A stretch of DNA of 64,000 bases from Pedobacter mendelii. GTDB lineage: Bacteria > Bacteroidota > Bacteroidia > Sphingobacteriales > Sphingobacteriaceae. Positions 1-9,349 of this stretch are shown in pieces. The stretch covers positions 62,001 to 126,000 of the forward strand of contig NZ_BMDJ01000006.1 in NCBI RefSeq assembly GCF_014635725.1, read 5' to 3'. Below the pieces are notes generated by a model. It saw only the letters and a list, made by a program, of their open reading frames with translations, had not been told where the DNA came from and made no database searches. The position numbers were made by a program, and so were the translations under genes. How positions within the stretch are numbered: position 1 is the stretch's first letter; every line of letters starts with the position of its first letter.

Positions 1-2657
1 TGTAAACCATTTAAGTTTAAATAAGCCATCGGTCCCATTTTACGCCCTATAATTTTAAAGTTATAAAGCTTAGGGTAGGTTGTCATAATAACATCGCCAT
101 TTGTATCATACAGCGTTAAATCCGCATTATTAATATCGGCGAAGTTATTAAAGTCGGCTACAGCATTTTCATCAGTACTTATTTTCCCCTCATTAAAAAC
201 TTGTTTCTCAAAATTCTGCTGTACTTTTCTAATATTATCTTTAATTAAAACATCTTGCTGACCTCGGTACTCATTGTTCATATACCAATAGGTGGTCCAG
301 CCTACCACGAGCAAAGTGGCCACAACAGTTAAAATAATCGAAACCTGAATACGTGTTTTATAGAGTATTTTATTTGCATTAATCATTAAAGAACGATTGA
401 TGCTAAACCAACCAACCCTATCATCATCAAGATTTTTTACAAGCCAAACTAAACCATAAAGTATAATACTAAAAAGTATAAAAACCAGAAAGAAAAAGGA
501 AAGAGCGGCAAGTCTTTCAACATAACCAACCTTTTCTTTACTGATAATAACCATTTTACGTTCGCTTGGCTTAAAAATTAAGTGGTTGTAACTTTGTGAT
601 ACTTCATTGGCAGTAACAAAATCATTTACTTTTCCTTTAAAGCCACTTCCGTTTAGGGGATAGGTGTATGCACCAGATTGATTGAGCAATTTCTCATCAT
701 TATAAAGCGCAATAGAATAGCCCTTAAATTCTTCGTCTTTACTATATTTCTGCTCTGCCAGCAAATCAGGAAGCCGATTGTTGTAGTTATACGGCTTAGA
801 ACGCAATTCTATAATTAGTGTACCAAGTAAAATATTGTCTTTAATTACGGGTACAATCCCAAAATAATCTTGATAACCAAATGTATTATTTACCTGATAA
901 AAGAAATTAGAAGCTTCTATTTTAATGGATCCTGATTCTACTAATCTTTTGTATTTTTCTATAGGTTGTGCTTCTAGGTTACTTATCGCCGTTTCAAATT
1001 TGTTATAATCGTAAATGTTATAATCGTAGCGATTCAAATATCCATCTAAATAATCTTTTAAGTGATTTTTTAAAACCGCAAAATTGGCCTTGCCTGAATT
1101 TGTAAAGTATTTAACCAAAAATTCATCTTCAAGCAATTGCCTTTCCAATTTACTCAGTGCAATAATTGCATTTGGATCTTCTGTAGATTGTACTTTCCTG
1201 GCAAGCAATTCGCGTTCACTTCTTTCTTTAATATCTTTATACTTAATGTATTTTATGGAAGTGTTGAATGCTAAACAGAAAAAAAGAATGGAAAGCAAGC
1301 CAACTGAAAAATGTCTATTTTTTATGTAAGATATTCTTCCAACAATAAAAAGAACCAAAGCATACACTATAAAAAATGCGGTAAAATCGGTTAAAACCTT
1401 GTATATAAAAACACCTGCAAATCCTGTTAAAAATAAAATTACACGCTCTTTATTGGTAACATTAAGTTGTTTGGATATTTCAATAAATACAACTGTAGTT
1501 AAATAAATCTGAAACCAAACCAAGCATAAAATAACAATGCTTACCCAGCTATTCCCACTCAATTTAAGGATGTTTATGATATCGAAATTTATTTTAGAAT
1601 TATTAATTAATCCGAAAAATAAATCATCAACAAAGAATGCTACAGCGGAAATATGAATAAGCAAAAGCACATGAATGAACAAGCCAATCGGTTTACTTTG
1701 CTTTATCCAATCAGGAAATTTATATTGATCTTTATGATTGTAAACAAATAAAAGCCACCAAGTGCCCGCAAAAACGTTCATTAAAAAATCTCCTAATGAG
1801 GGTATGAGATCGCTGTTTGCATAAATTTTTGGGTCGAAAAGTTCTAAAGGAAAATGATGGTTAAACCAGCCAAAACTTACATCGGTTAATCTACCAATTA
1901 AAAAGAATGCAAAAAACAATAAGCTAGCCCAAACCAAATAACCTTTCCTTGCGATGTACGAGCATAAAGAATTAAAAAACATACATATACACAAAATGCC
2001 AGCGACAAATAGCCAGACTTGTGTATCAGAATAATAATCATCGGCATAGCCTGGCTTAACTTTTAATCCGAAGAGAAAAATATTTTCGCGGCTTTTGATA
2101 GAGTAAATATCTTTATCGTTATACGAGGAAACAGTTATAATTTTCGAATCGGATAGTAAACCATCCATATCGTTCTTAAAATATTTATTTTCAGGAACGG
2201 CATAATGAGATTGAATGGAGATTAAAAAAAGTAGCGTGAAGTCTTTATCCGTTTTTTTTATGACTTCATAATCTCCATTTGATAAATAAATAACAGATTT
2301 ACCTTCCTTAATTGATGCAGGATTAATATCTGAAACTCTTATCGTGCTCCAATATTTAAGCTTGTTGTTTTGAAAAGTTTGGAGGTTTATGCCAATCGGG
2401 CGATACTTTTTTAAGAAGTCGAGCGCTGGTTGCGCATCTAGGTGATACCTTTTTGCTGCAGCAATTTCTTTTTTATTAGATAGGAAATCATCAACAATTT
2501 TTTCTTTGGATAAAAGGTTTTCCTGAACCTTTTTTGCATCCCGCTCTAAAAGTTCTTCCTTATTCGTAAATCTGCTTAAAGAAATGGAGGTTGCAATAAG
2601 GCAGCAACCCAAAACAAATAATAGAAATCTTATTTTTACACCAAAGCTCAATTTCAT
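1..2657 (-). CDS. Large multi-pass membrane sensor, probable histidine kinase N-terminal part (partial)
   Basis: Open frame on the minus strand from an ATG at 2657 to the window edge, so only about the first 885 residues are visible. An N-terminal membrane helix (about 9-27) is followed by a roughly 190-residue external segment. Hydrophobic helices then cluster between about residues 215 and 460, a second soluble segment covers about 470-700, and helices lie near 715-740 and 770-793. Two sensor segments flanking a multi-helix core suggest a large sensory histidine kinase whose catalytic part lies beyond position 1. No kinase motif is visible, so the function is inference. It is transcribed away from fabD after a 156-base gap. 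Confidence 0.6.
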   Translation of the reverse strand, partial: MKLSFGVKIRFLLFVLGCCLIATSISLSRFTNKEELLERDAKKVQENLLSKEKIVDDFLSNKKEIAAAKRYHLDAQPALDFLKKYRPIGINLQTFQNNKLKYWSTIRVSDINPASIKEGKSVIYLSNGDYEVIKKTDKDFTLLFLISIQSHYAVPENKYFKNDMDGLLSDSKIITVSSYNDKDIYSIKSRENIFLFGLKVKPGYADDYYSDTQVWLFVAGILCICMFFNSLCSYIARKGYLVWASLLFFAFFLIGRLTDVSFGWFNHHFPLELFDPKIYANSDLIPSLGDFLMNVFAGTWWLLFVYNHKDQYKFPDWIKQSKPIGLFIHVLLLIHISAVAFFVDDLFFGLINNSKINFDIINILKLSGNSWVSIVILCLVWFQIYLTTVVFIEISKQLNVTNKERVILFLTGFAGVFIYKVLTDFTAFFIVYALVLFIVGRISYIKNRHFSVGLLSILFFCLAFNTSIKYIKYKDIKERSERELLARKVQSTEDPNAIIALSKLERQLLEDEFLVKYFTNSGKANFAVLKNHLKDYLDGYLNRYDYNIYDYNKFETAISNLEAQPIEKYKRLVESGSIKIEASNFFYQVNNTFGYQDYFGIVPVIKDNILLGTLIIELRSKPYNYNNRLPDLLAEQKYSKDEEFKGYSIALYNDEKLLNQSGAYTYPLNGSGFKGKVNDFVTANEVSQSYNHLIFKPSERKMVIISKEKVGYVERLAALSFFFLVFILFSIILYGLVWLVKNLDDDRVGWFSINRSLMINANKILYKTRIQVSIILTVVATLLVVGWTTYWYMNNEYRGQQDVLIKDNIRKVQQNFEKQVFNEGKISTDENAVADFNNFADINNADLTLYDTNGDVIMTTYPKLYNFKIIGRKMGPMAYLNLNGL

Positions 2658-2813
2658 CCGTTTGATAAAGATATTAAATATTGGCGAAAGATAATTGCTA
2701 CATCACAAATCGAACTACATGTATTTTTTTAATTTTGAGCTAATTGATTATTCATTCAATAGGCCCAAAACTACATGCAGTACAGTAATATATATGTGTG
2801 GCAAGTATGTAAA

Positions 2814-3695
2814 TTATGCTAATGTAGCGCTACTTGTTGCAACTTCTCTGCTAACTTTTTTTACTAAGCCTTGTAAAACATTACCCGGACCAACTTCTAC
2901 AAAATCCGTTGCACCATCTGCCAACATGTGTTCTACAGTTTGTGTCCACCTTACAGCACCCGTTAATTGCTTAATCAGATTTTCTTTAATTTGTACTGGG
3001 CTGGTATATGGTTTTGCATCAACATTTTGGTAAACCGGACAAACTGGAGTAGTAATGTTTGTAGCCTCAATTGCAGCTTGCAATTCTATTTTAGCAGGCT
3101 CCATTAGTGGCGAATGAAAAGCACCACCAACATTCAATTTTAATGCTCTTTTTGCACCAGCTTCAGTAAGCTTTGCACAAGCTATATCGATTCCTTCAAT
3201 ACTACCTGAAATAACCAATTGCCCAGGGCAGTTGTAATTTGCCGGAACAACTACTGCATCAATTTCTGCGCAAATTTTTTCAACTACATCATCAGCCAAG
3301 CCTAAAATTGCGGCCATAGTAGAAGGTTGCGCTTTGCAGGCTTTTTGCATTGCGTTAGCACGTGCAATAACCAATTTAAATCCATCTTCAAAACTTAGAG
3401 CATTAGCAGAGACCAATGCAGAAAATTCGCCTAAAGAGTGGCCAGCAACCATATCAGGTTTAAAATCATCACCTAAAACTTTAGCCAAAATTACAGAATG
3501 CAAAAATATTGCAGGCTGAGTTACATTTGTTTGCTTTAGTTCTTCATCAGTTCCACCAAACATAATATCGCTTATTCTAAAACCAATAATTTCATTTGCC
3601 TTTTCAAATAATTCTGCTGCTTTTGGGTTTTCATAAAGATCTTTACCCATTCCAACAAATTGTGCTCCCTGACCAGGAAAAATATATGCTTTCAT
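2814..3695 (-). CDS. fabD: Malonyl-CoA:ACP transacylase
   Basis: Transfers malonyl from CoA to acyl carrier protein for fatty acid elongation in the cytoplasm. The 293-residue protein has the usual family length. The N-terminal FPGQGAQ motif (6-12), the nucleophile motif GHSLGE with Ser87, a binding Arg in ARAN (near 112) and the second catalytic motif GAFHSPLM with His194 are all present. It starts at an ATG and lies 90 bases downstream of folE on the same strand, so it may be the last gene of a queD-folE-fabD unit. No clear terminator hairpin follows it. Confidence 0.96.
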   Translation of the reverse strand: MKAYIFPGQGAQFVGMGKDLYENPKAAELFEKANEIIGFRISDIMFGGTDEELKQTNVTQPAIFLHSVILAKVLGDDFKPDMVAGHSLGEFSALVSANALSFEDGFKLVIARANAMQKACKAQPSTMAAILGLADDVVEKICAEIDAVVVPANYNCPGQLVISGSIEGIDIACAKLTEAGAKRALKLNVGGAFHSPLMEPAKIELQAAIEATNITTPVCPVYQNVDAKPYTSPVQIKENLIKQLTGAVRWTQTVEHMLADGATDFVEVGPGNVLQGLVKKVSREVATSSATLA

Positions 3696-3785
3696 TAAAT
3701 TCTAATTTGTCAACTATTGTTATGCTTTAGCATTTCGCTTTATCGCCCAATCTTGATACTTTGCTACTTTTTACTTTATACTATT

Positions 3786-4418
3786 TTAATCCAAACTTGC
3801 TGTAATAAGCCTTAAAAACTCTGCTCTTGTTTTATCATTACTCAAAAAACTACCCGTAAATGCAGAAGTTGTTGTAACCGAGTTTTGCTTTTGTACTCCA
3901 CGCATGGCCATACATAAATGCCTGCATTCTATCACTACAGCAACACCTTTTGGCTGTAACGTATTTTGAATGCAATCTCTAATTTCGTTGGTTAATCGCT
4001 CTTGAACCTGTAAACGACGGGCAAAAGCATCAACTACGCGAGGGATTTTACTTAAACCAACGATATGACCATTTGGAATATAAGCAATATGGGCTTTACC
4101 AAAAAAGGGCAACATGTGGTGTTCGCACATCGAATACACTTCAATATCTTTAACCACTACCATCTGGCTATAATCTTCTTCAAACATAGCCGATTTTAAG
4201 ATTTCATCGGGTTTTAGATCGTATCCATGCGTTAAATACTGCAAAGCTTTTGCAACACGTTCAGGCGTTTTTAATAAGCCTTCACGCTCGGGATCTTCAC
4301 CTAACTGACTTAAAATATCTTTATAATGTGTTGCTACAGCCTCGATTTTGGATTCGTTATAACGATCTATTTTTACATAGCCGCCACTCGATTCGCCTTT
4401 TAAAATGTCTTTTCCCAT
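3786..4418 (-). CDS. folE: GTP cyclohydrolase I
   Basis: Converts GTP to 7,8-dihydroneopterin triphosphate, the first step to folate and the source of the QueD substrate. The 210-residue protein carries CEHH (98-101) and CRHLCM (165-170), giving the expected zinc ligands Cys98, His101 and Cys169. The family block [20 protein letters not shown] follows CEHH, and [12 protein letters not shown] lies near the C-terminus. The start ATG is only 5 bases after the queD stop, so the two are almost certainly co-transcribed. The pairing is functional because FolE makes what QueD uses. Confidence 0.97.
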   Translation of the reverse strand: MGKDILKGESSGGYVKIDRYNESKIEAVATHYKDILSQLGEDPEREGLLKTPERVAKALQYLTHGYDLKPDEILKSAMFEEDYSQMVVVKDIEVYSMCEHHMLPFFGKAHIAYIPNGHIVGLSKIPRVVDAFARRLQVQERLTNEIRDCIQNTLQPKGVAVVIECRHLCMAMRGVQKQNSVTTTSAFTGSFLSNDKTRAEFLRLITASLD

Positions 4419-4423
4419 TAAGT

Positions 4424-4834
4424 TTAGCCTAAGTATTCAACAAAATTATTCTCCGTTTCGTAAATTTTAACGCTGTGTAAAATGGCACCACTTTCTGCAA
4501 TTGGCGCATATAATTGCTCCCACACTGCAATTGCAAGATTTTCTGTTGATGCTAATTTGCCTTTCATAAAATCTACATCAAGATTTAAATTTTTATGATC
4601 TACTTTATCTACAACGTAAGTATTCATTACGTCTTTTAACCATTTTAAATCAACTAAAAACCCTGTTTCTGGATCAACTTCACCTTTTACGGTCACATAC
4701 AACCAATAATTATGGCCATGCCAATTTGGGTTTGCACACTTGCCATAAAAAGCGTTATTTTTTTCATCATCCCAATCTGGTCGGGCTAGTTTATGCGCTG
4801 CATTAAATGATGCTTTTCTTGTTATGTAAATCAT
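4424..4834 (-). CDS. queD: 6-carboxy-5,6,7,8-tetrahydropterin synthase (QueD/PTPS family)
   Basis: A 136-residue PTPS-fold enzyme. It should turn dihydroneopterin triphosphate into 6-carboxytetrahydropterin for queuosine (7-deazaguanine) synthesis. Zinc ligands are His14 (SFNAAHK) and the HGH pair His39/His41, with the catalytic Cys33 in [12 protein letters not shown] longer frame starts at a TTG at 4855, but that TTG is inside a TATATTTG promoter word (4853-4860), so the ATG at 4834 is preferred. It is the first gene of a unit with folE 5 bases downstream. A eukaryotic-type pterin synthase role is less likely given that context. Confidence 0.92.
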   Translation of the reverse strand: MIYITRKASFNAAHKLARPDWDDEKNNAFYGKCANPNWHGHNYWLYVTVKGEVDPETGFLVDLKWLKDVMNTYVVDKVDHKNLNLDVDFMKGKLASTENLAIAVWEQLYAPIAESGAILHSVKIYETENNFVEYLG

Positions 4835-4852
4835 TATTATAAAAATAGACTG

Positions 4853-4860
4853 CAAATATA
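4853..4860 (-). promoter_or_regulatory. Bacteroidota -7 promoter element for queD-folE
   Basis: TATATTTG on the minus strand matches TAnnTTTG and lies 18 bases upstream of the queD ATG. A TTTAG that could serve as the -33 box lies about 17 bases further upstream. It overlaps the TTG that would otherwise look like a start codon. Confidence 0.55.
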
Positions 4861-4922
4861 CGTTTAATGGTTAAACACTAAAGAAAGGATAAATTTTAAT
4901 GGAAACAATCTGCTAAATTTAC

Positions 4923-5549
4923 ATGATGAAAACATTAGTTGTTGCCGCAACCAAAGCCGAACTTACTTTTCTTTACCAACATTTTAATTTAGATGATGGA
5001 GATTTTGCAGAAGCTAAAAACTTTGACATTTTAATTACTGGCATAGGTATGGTAGCAACTGCATTTGCATTGGGGAAGCATTTAACGCATAAATATAAAT
5101 TGGTTATCAACTTAGGAATTGCTGGCAGTTTTGATAGAAACATAGAACTTGGCAGCCTGGTAAATATTACCGAAGATACCTTTGCAGAACTTGGTGCAGA
5201 AGATGGAGAAAATTTCCTCACCATTACCGATTTAGGTTTCGGAGAAAATACATATAAAGCAAAAAACGATATCAGCCTTCAGTTACCGGAGGTTTCTGGT
5301 GTTACAGTAAATAGGATTAGCGGAAACGTTAAAAATATTAGGAATTTAATAGAGCGTTTAAACCCAAGTACAGAAAGTATGGAAGGTGCTGCTGTTTTAT
5401 TTGCCTGCCAACAAGAAAGAATTGATTGTTTACAAATCCGCAGCATTTCTAACTATGTAGAACCACGAAATAAAGACCGATGGAAAATAGGCCTTGCGAT
5501 AAAGAACTTAAATGATTGGGCAAATGCTTTTCTAACAGATATGAATTGA
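4923..5549 (+). CDS. mqnB: Futalosine hydrolase
   Basis: Removes hypoxanthine from futalosine in the alternative menaquinone pathway. The 208-residue protein belongs to the nucleoside phosphorylase superfamily: ITGIGMVATAFAL and INLGIAGSF form the purine and ribose site, SMEGAAV holds the conserved Met-Glu, and RSISNYVEPR closes the pocket. Two consecutive ATGs (4923, 4926) are possible starts. mqnD follows 40 bases downstream. MTA/SAH nucleosidase is the main alternative, but the neighbour makes futalosine hydrolase much more likely. Confidence 0.92.
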   Translation: MMKTLVVAATKAELTFLYQHFNLDDGDFAEAKNFDILITGIGMVATAFALGKHLTHKYKLVINLGIAGSFDRNIELGSLVNITEDTFAELGAEDGENFLTITDLGFGENTYKAKNDISLQLPEVSGVTVNRISGNVKNIRNLIERLNPSTESMEGAAVLFACQQERIDCLQIRSISNYVEPRNKDRWKIGLAIKNLNDWANAFLTDMN

Positions 5550-5577
5550 TTATGACGAACAATTTTGTAGCATAACT

Positions 5578-5585
5578 TAATTTTG
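5578..5585 (+). promoter_or_regulatory. Possible -7 promoter element for mqnD
   Basis: TAATTTTG matches TAnnTTTG and sits 5 bases before the mqnD ATG. A well-spaced -33 box was not seen, and mqnD may also be read through from mqnB. Confidence 0.35.
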
Positions 5586-5589
5586 AATC

Positions 5590-6417
5590 ATGAAGCTAAC
5601 ACTTGGTTTTTCGCCCTGCCCAAATGATACATTTATTTTCGATGCACTTATTCACAATAAAATTGACACAGAAGGTTTAGAATTTGATGTCTATTTTGAT
5701 GATGTGGAAACACTCAACCAAAAAGCTTTAAAAGGCGAACTAGATATTACAAAGCTTAGTTTTCATGCTTTTGCTTATGTTGCAAATCAATATGCCTTAC
5801 TTGATGCGGGCAGTGCTTTAGGTTTTGGTGTTGGCCCATTGCTCATTAGTAAAAAAGAATTTAAGGGAGAATTAAGTTCTAACTTAAAAGTTGGCATTCC
5901 AGGCAAATACACTACTGCAAATTTTCTTTTAGGCATTGCTTATCCTCAACTGCAGAATAAAGAAATAATGGTTTTCTCAGAAATTGAGTCGGCTTTACTG
6001 GAAGAGAAAATTGATTTAGGATTAATTATACATGAAAACCGCTTTACCTATCAAGATAAAGGTTTAAACAAGATTGTTGATTTAGGCGATTACTGGGAAA
6101 AATTAACAGGATGTGCCATTCCATTAGGCGGTATTGTAATTAATAGAAATTTAGATAGGGAAATTCAGCTAAAAGTTAACCGCCTGGTGCGTCAATCAGT
6201 AGAATATGCTTTTGCACATCCAAAATCATGTATAGAATTTATCCGCCAACATGCACAAGAAATGGATGAAGCCGTGATGTATAAACATATAGAATTGTAC
6301 GTAAATAAATATAGTATCAATTTGGGTAACGAAGGAAGAAAAGCCATTGATACCTTGTTTGATCTCGCTCAAGAAAGAAACCTAATCCCAGCAGTAAAAC
6401 GAAATTTGTATATTTAA
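5590..6417 (+). CDS. mqnD: 1,4-dihydroxy-6-naphthoate synthase
   Basis: Converts cyclic dehypoxanthine futalosine to 1,4-dihydroxy-6-naphthoate, the ring precursor of menaquinone. The 275-residue protein has a periplasmic-binding-protein-like fold without a signal peptide. Family blocks are FSPCPNDTFIFDAL at the N-terminus, DVETLNQKA, KLSFHAFAY, the glycine-rich GSALGFGVGPLL and HENRFTYQ. It lies directly downstream of mqnB, so at least two futalosine-pathway enzymes are encoded together, which fits menaquinone as the respiratory quinone. It converges with the response regulator gene 8 bases away, with no terminator visible between them. Confidence 0.95.
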   Translation: MKLTLGFSPCPNDTFIFDALIHNKIDTEGLEFDVYFDDVETLNQKALKGELDITKLSFHAFAYVANQYALLDAGSALGFGVGPLLISKKEFKGELSSNLKVGIPGKYTTANFLLGIAYPQLQNKEIMVFSEIESALLEEKIDLGLIIHENRFTYQDKGLNKIVDLGDYWEKLTGCAIPLGGIVINRNLDREIQLKVNRLVRQSVEYAFAHPKSCIEFIRQHAQEMDEAVMYKHIELYVNKYSINLGNEGRKAIDTLFDLAQERNLIPAVKRNLYI

Positions 6418-6425
6418 GTTCAAGC

Positions 6426-7184
6426 CTAATTTACCAAAAGCTTGTAGCCTTTTCCATGTACATTGATGATTTCTACCGTAGAATCGTCTCTTAAATATTT
6501 ACGAAGCTTACTTAAAAATACATCCATACTACGTCCGTTAAAGTAATTATCATCATGCCAGATGGTTAATAACGCTTCTTCACGGGTTAAAACAGTATTT
6601 TTCTTCAAACACAACAAGCGCAACAATTCTGCCTCTTTGGTTGATAGTTTTTGCGTATGCTCTCCAGCCGTAATAATCTGAGTAGTGTAATCGAAATTAT
6701 ATTTACCAATAGAAAACTGGCTTTCTACTCCCTCATCATTACTGCCTGTTTTATTGGCAACGCGTTTAAACATAGCATTTATTCGCAGCAAAAGCTCTTC
6801 TATACGGAAAGGTTTTGTAATATAATCATCGCCACCTAAATCATAAGCTGCAGATTTATCTTCAAGCATTGTTTTAGCAGTAGCAAAAATCATTGGAACC
6901 TGTGTATTTATTTTCCTGATATCCTTACCCAAGGTAAAACCATCCTTTTTAGGCATCATCACATCTAAAATACAAAGATCGAAGTTCTGCTTATTAAAAG
7001 CTCTTAATCCTTCTTCTCCGTCAGTACACAAAACAACATCGAACTTTCCTTTTAATTGCAAATAATCTTGCAAGAGTAAGCCTAAATTTGGATCGTCTTC
7101 TACCAAAAGTATTTTTTTCATTTTTTTTTTGTTTATTGATGTAGCACCTTGGCTTACGCTAAAGGTTTGATTCTGATTTTGCAT
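6426..7184 (-). CDS. OmpR-family response regulator
   Basis: Two-component DNA-binding regulator of 252 residues. The receiver domain has the acidic pair in LLVEDDPN, the phospho-acceptor Asp74 in CILDVMMPKKDG, a Thr in IFATAK and the Lys in YITKPF. A winged-helix domain with the ELLRLLCLKKNTVLTREE and VFLSKLRKYL blocks follows. The first 21 residues are not typical of the family; an ATG at 7121 would give the canonical start MKKILLVEDDP and place the acceptor at Asp53. The partner kinase is encoded just upstream on the same strand. Confidence 0.93.
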   Translation of the reverse strand: MQNQNQTFSVSQGATSINKKKMKKILLVEDDPNLGLLLQDYLQLKGKFDVVLCTDGEEGLRAFNKQNFDLCILDVMMPKKDGFTLGKDIRKINTQVPMIFATAKTMLEDKSAAYDLGGDDYITKPFRIEELLLRINAMFKRVANKTGSNDEGVESQFSIGKYNFDYTTQIITAGEHTQKLSTKEAELLRLLCLKKNTVLTREEALLTIWHDDNYFNGRSMDVFLSKLRKYLRDDSTVEIINVHGKGYKLLVN

Positions 7185-7252
7185 TACGGTTTAATTTAAG
7201 TTTGATATAAGCTAAAATAATTATTCAGCTATATTGGTAAATTTTTTAAGCT

Positions 7253-7270
7253 GCCAATCATTGTATTGGC
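7253..7270. repeat. 18-bp perfect palindrome between kinase and regulator genes
   Basis: GCCAAT, six bases, then ATTGGC forms a perfect inverted repeat between the kinase stop and the regulator start. There is no T tract, so it is not a standard terminator. It might be a regulator binding site or a processing hairpin; this is a guess. Confidence 0.3.
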
Positions 7271-7308
7271 AAAGCAACCGTTTGTACCAGACAGTTAATT
7301 TGCCAGTT

Positions 7309-9132
7309 TTATAAAGGTAAAGATATTTCAAATGTTGTTCCTCTATCTTTTTCACTACTTACTTTAATGTTACCGCTTAATTTTTTTATAATATCTTGTA
7401 CATAATTCAATCCAAGACCAAAACCTTTAACATCATGTAAATTACCGGTTGGAACTCTATAAAACTGATCAAATATTCTTTTTGAATGCTCTTTGCTCAT
7501 ACCAATTCCGTTATCAGCAATTTCGATAATTAAATTTTTGCCTACATTTTTTGTATTAATCGTAATTTCAGGAACCTCTTTACTATATTTATTTGCATTA
7601 TCTATCAAATTGTAAAGCACGTTGGAAAGGTGCAGTTCATCTCCGAAAACAATAGCATTTGGAGCATCAGTATTTACGGTTAAAACTGCATTCTTCTTTT
7701 GCAGCTGTAAGCTCATACTATCCAAAACAATCATGATTAAATCATTCATATCAACCTCAGTATTCTCCATTTTAAGTTCACCTTTTTCTAAACGGGCGAT
7801 ACTTAAAACACGTTCGATATGACTACCTAAACGAACGTTTTCATCATAAATTATTCCTGCAAGTCGCTTTAAACGAGCTTTATCCTCTGTTATTTCAGGA
7901 TCTTTTAGTGCCTCGCTGGCAATCATAATTGTTGCAACAGGCGTTTTAAACTCATGAGTCATATTATTGATGAAATCCGTTTTCATTTCAGAGATTTTCT
8001 TCTGTTTCAGTATAGCGTAAAGTGTATAACTGAATATGAAAATCAACACTAATAATAACGCTATTGATGATGCTAAAGTTGCACTCAAATTGCTAACAAT
8101 TGCCGAATTTTTATTCGGAAAACTTACTTCAAGGATACCAGGATCACGGAATAAATCATTTCCAAATACGGTTGTTCTATAGGTATTAACAGGCAAAAAT
8201 TCTTTGCCTTTATTAGAGGCTTGTAAAAACAAAATCGAGTCCCTTTGAGCAAGTTTAATACGTAAATTATAGCTTTGGGTAATATTATGATCTAAAAAAG
8301 ACTTTTTAAGCGCTTCTTTAAGCGAAGCGAAATTAATTCTTTTTGTAATAGGAATATCTTTCTCGTTCATTTCCTTTGCTACATCTTCAAGCCAATTATA
8401 ACCTTTTGAATATTTAATCGAATCTTTTCCTAATAATGAAATTTTTAATGCTAATTGCCGCTTAGCAATATCATCTTCACGTTTAAATTTCTTTGCTAAA
8501 TCATCAGAAATTTTTGGCAAAGCAAGTAATAGCGGTTTACCTGTTACTGGTTCGAAAACCTGATATCGAATGGTATCCGGTAAATTTTGAGGCGTTCTGA
8601 AATTAAATGTTTTTGTATCAGGAGAAAAAAACTTCGACCGCAAACTTATTCCCCTAACTGCTAAGCTTTTAACATCTACAAAAGCACTAAATTGCATATC
8701 TAAACTCGACTTGCCACCGGGCGACAAAGACAAAAACTCTTTTTCACTAATTACTTTAGGAGCAGCATATGATGTCCTTATCAAACTATCCTGCTGATTA
8801 AGATAGTTTTCAACCTGATTTTCTCGTTCTGCCTGCCTTAAATCAGCTGCCTCCGCAAACTGTTGTCTCAGTTCTTTAATATCAAGCTGTAGCTGCCTTA
8901 AATCCTGACCTCTTTTAATTTTATTTTCAATGTCTTTTCTATTGATTCTTTCCGCAGCGCTTCGCCTTTGAAGTTTATTTACTACTGATGTTAGCGTTTG
9001 ATTAACTTGCTCATCAAAAAGCTGCAATTTTAGGTTATACGCTTCCCTGATGTAATACAGTTGCATTACAAAAACACCAAGCAAAGCTACCGTCATTAAT
9101 ACGGTAATTAACCAAAAACTTCTTTTCTTCAT
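7309..9132 (-). CDS. Two-component sensor histidine kinase
   Basis: A 607-residue membrane kinase. One helix at about 7-28, a long extracytoplasmic sensor (about 30-350, with a charged helical stretch near 50-110), and a second helix near 350-375. The HisKA domain carries the H-box MTHEFKTPVA with phospho-acceptor His393. The ATPase domain follows with N-box LYNLIDNANKYS, G1 IADNGIGMS and G2 GFGLGLNYV. The response regulator gene lies 124 bases downstream on the same strand, so the two form a pair. The signal sensed cannot be told from the sequence. Confidence 0.94.
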   Translation of the reverse strand: MKKRSFWLITVLMTVALLGVFVMQLYYIREAYNLKLQLFDEQVNQTLTSVVNKLQRRSAAERINRKDIENKIKRGQDLRQLQLDIKELRQQFAEAADLRQAERENQVENYLNQQDSLIRTSYAAPKVISEKEFLSLSPGGKSSLDMQFSAFVDVKSLAVRGISLRSKFFSPDTKTFNFRTPQNLPDTIRYQVFEPVTGKPLLLALPKISDDLAKKFKREDDIAKRQLALKISLLGKDSIKYSKGYNWLEDVAKEMNEKDIPITKRINFASLKEALKKSFLDHNITQSYNLRIKLAQRDSILFLQASNKGKEFLPVNTYRTTVFGNDLFRDPGILEVSFPNKNSAIVSNLSATLASSIALLLVLIFIFSYTLYAILKQKKISEMKTDFINNMTHEFKTPVATIMIASEALKDPEITEDKARLKRLAGIIYDENVRLGSHIERVLSIARLEKGELKMENTEVDMNDLIMIVLDSMSLQLQKKNAVLTVNTDAPNAIVFGDELHLSNVLYNLIDNANKYSKEVPEITINTKNVGKNLIIEIADNGIGMSKEHSKRIFDQFYRVPTGNLHDVKGFGLGLNYVQDIIKKLSGNIKVSSEKDRGTTFEISLPL

Positions 9133-9288
9133 TAACCCTATTGCCTCTTTTACTTAAAAAGATATACGTCTTAGTACATCAACTTATTCAAAGAATTGGC
9201 GATTGTAAAAATAATCAATAACAGCCTGAAACGTATGTATTTAACATTTTTTAACACGTAAACTAAATCATCTTAAATAATTCAAGGC

Positions 9289-9320
9289 AAAAAAAAATGC
9301 CAGATTAAAATCCGGCATTT
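9289..9320 (-). terminator. Rho-independent terminator after the DUF3127 gene
   Basis: On the minus strand AAATGCC and GGCATTT arms (9295-9301 and 9314-9320) form a stem with further inner GAT/ATC pairing, followed by a run of T. It lies 30 bases past the stop of the 9350-9721 gene. Confidence 0.8.
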
Positions 9321-9349
9321 ATCAAATTGTTTAATAAAAAGAATCATTA

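Noticed and set aside
2695..3033. Plus-strand frame of 112 codons
   Set aside because: It lies antisense over the end of fabD, whose active-site motifs are clear.
7253..7270. Palindrome as terminator of the histidine kinase gene
   Set aside because: There is no T tract after the stem, and the loop and arms are short. Kept only as an unassigned palindrome.
9241..9256. TTAACA pair as another Pho box
   Set aside because: Spacing is 10 rather than 11 bases, the orientation is opposite to the downstream kinase gene, and it is over 100 bases from that gene.
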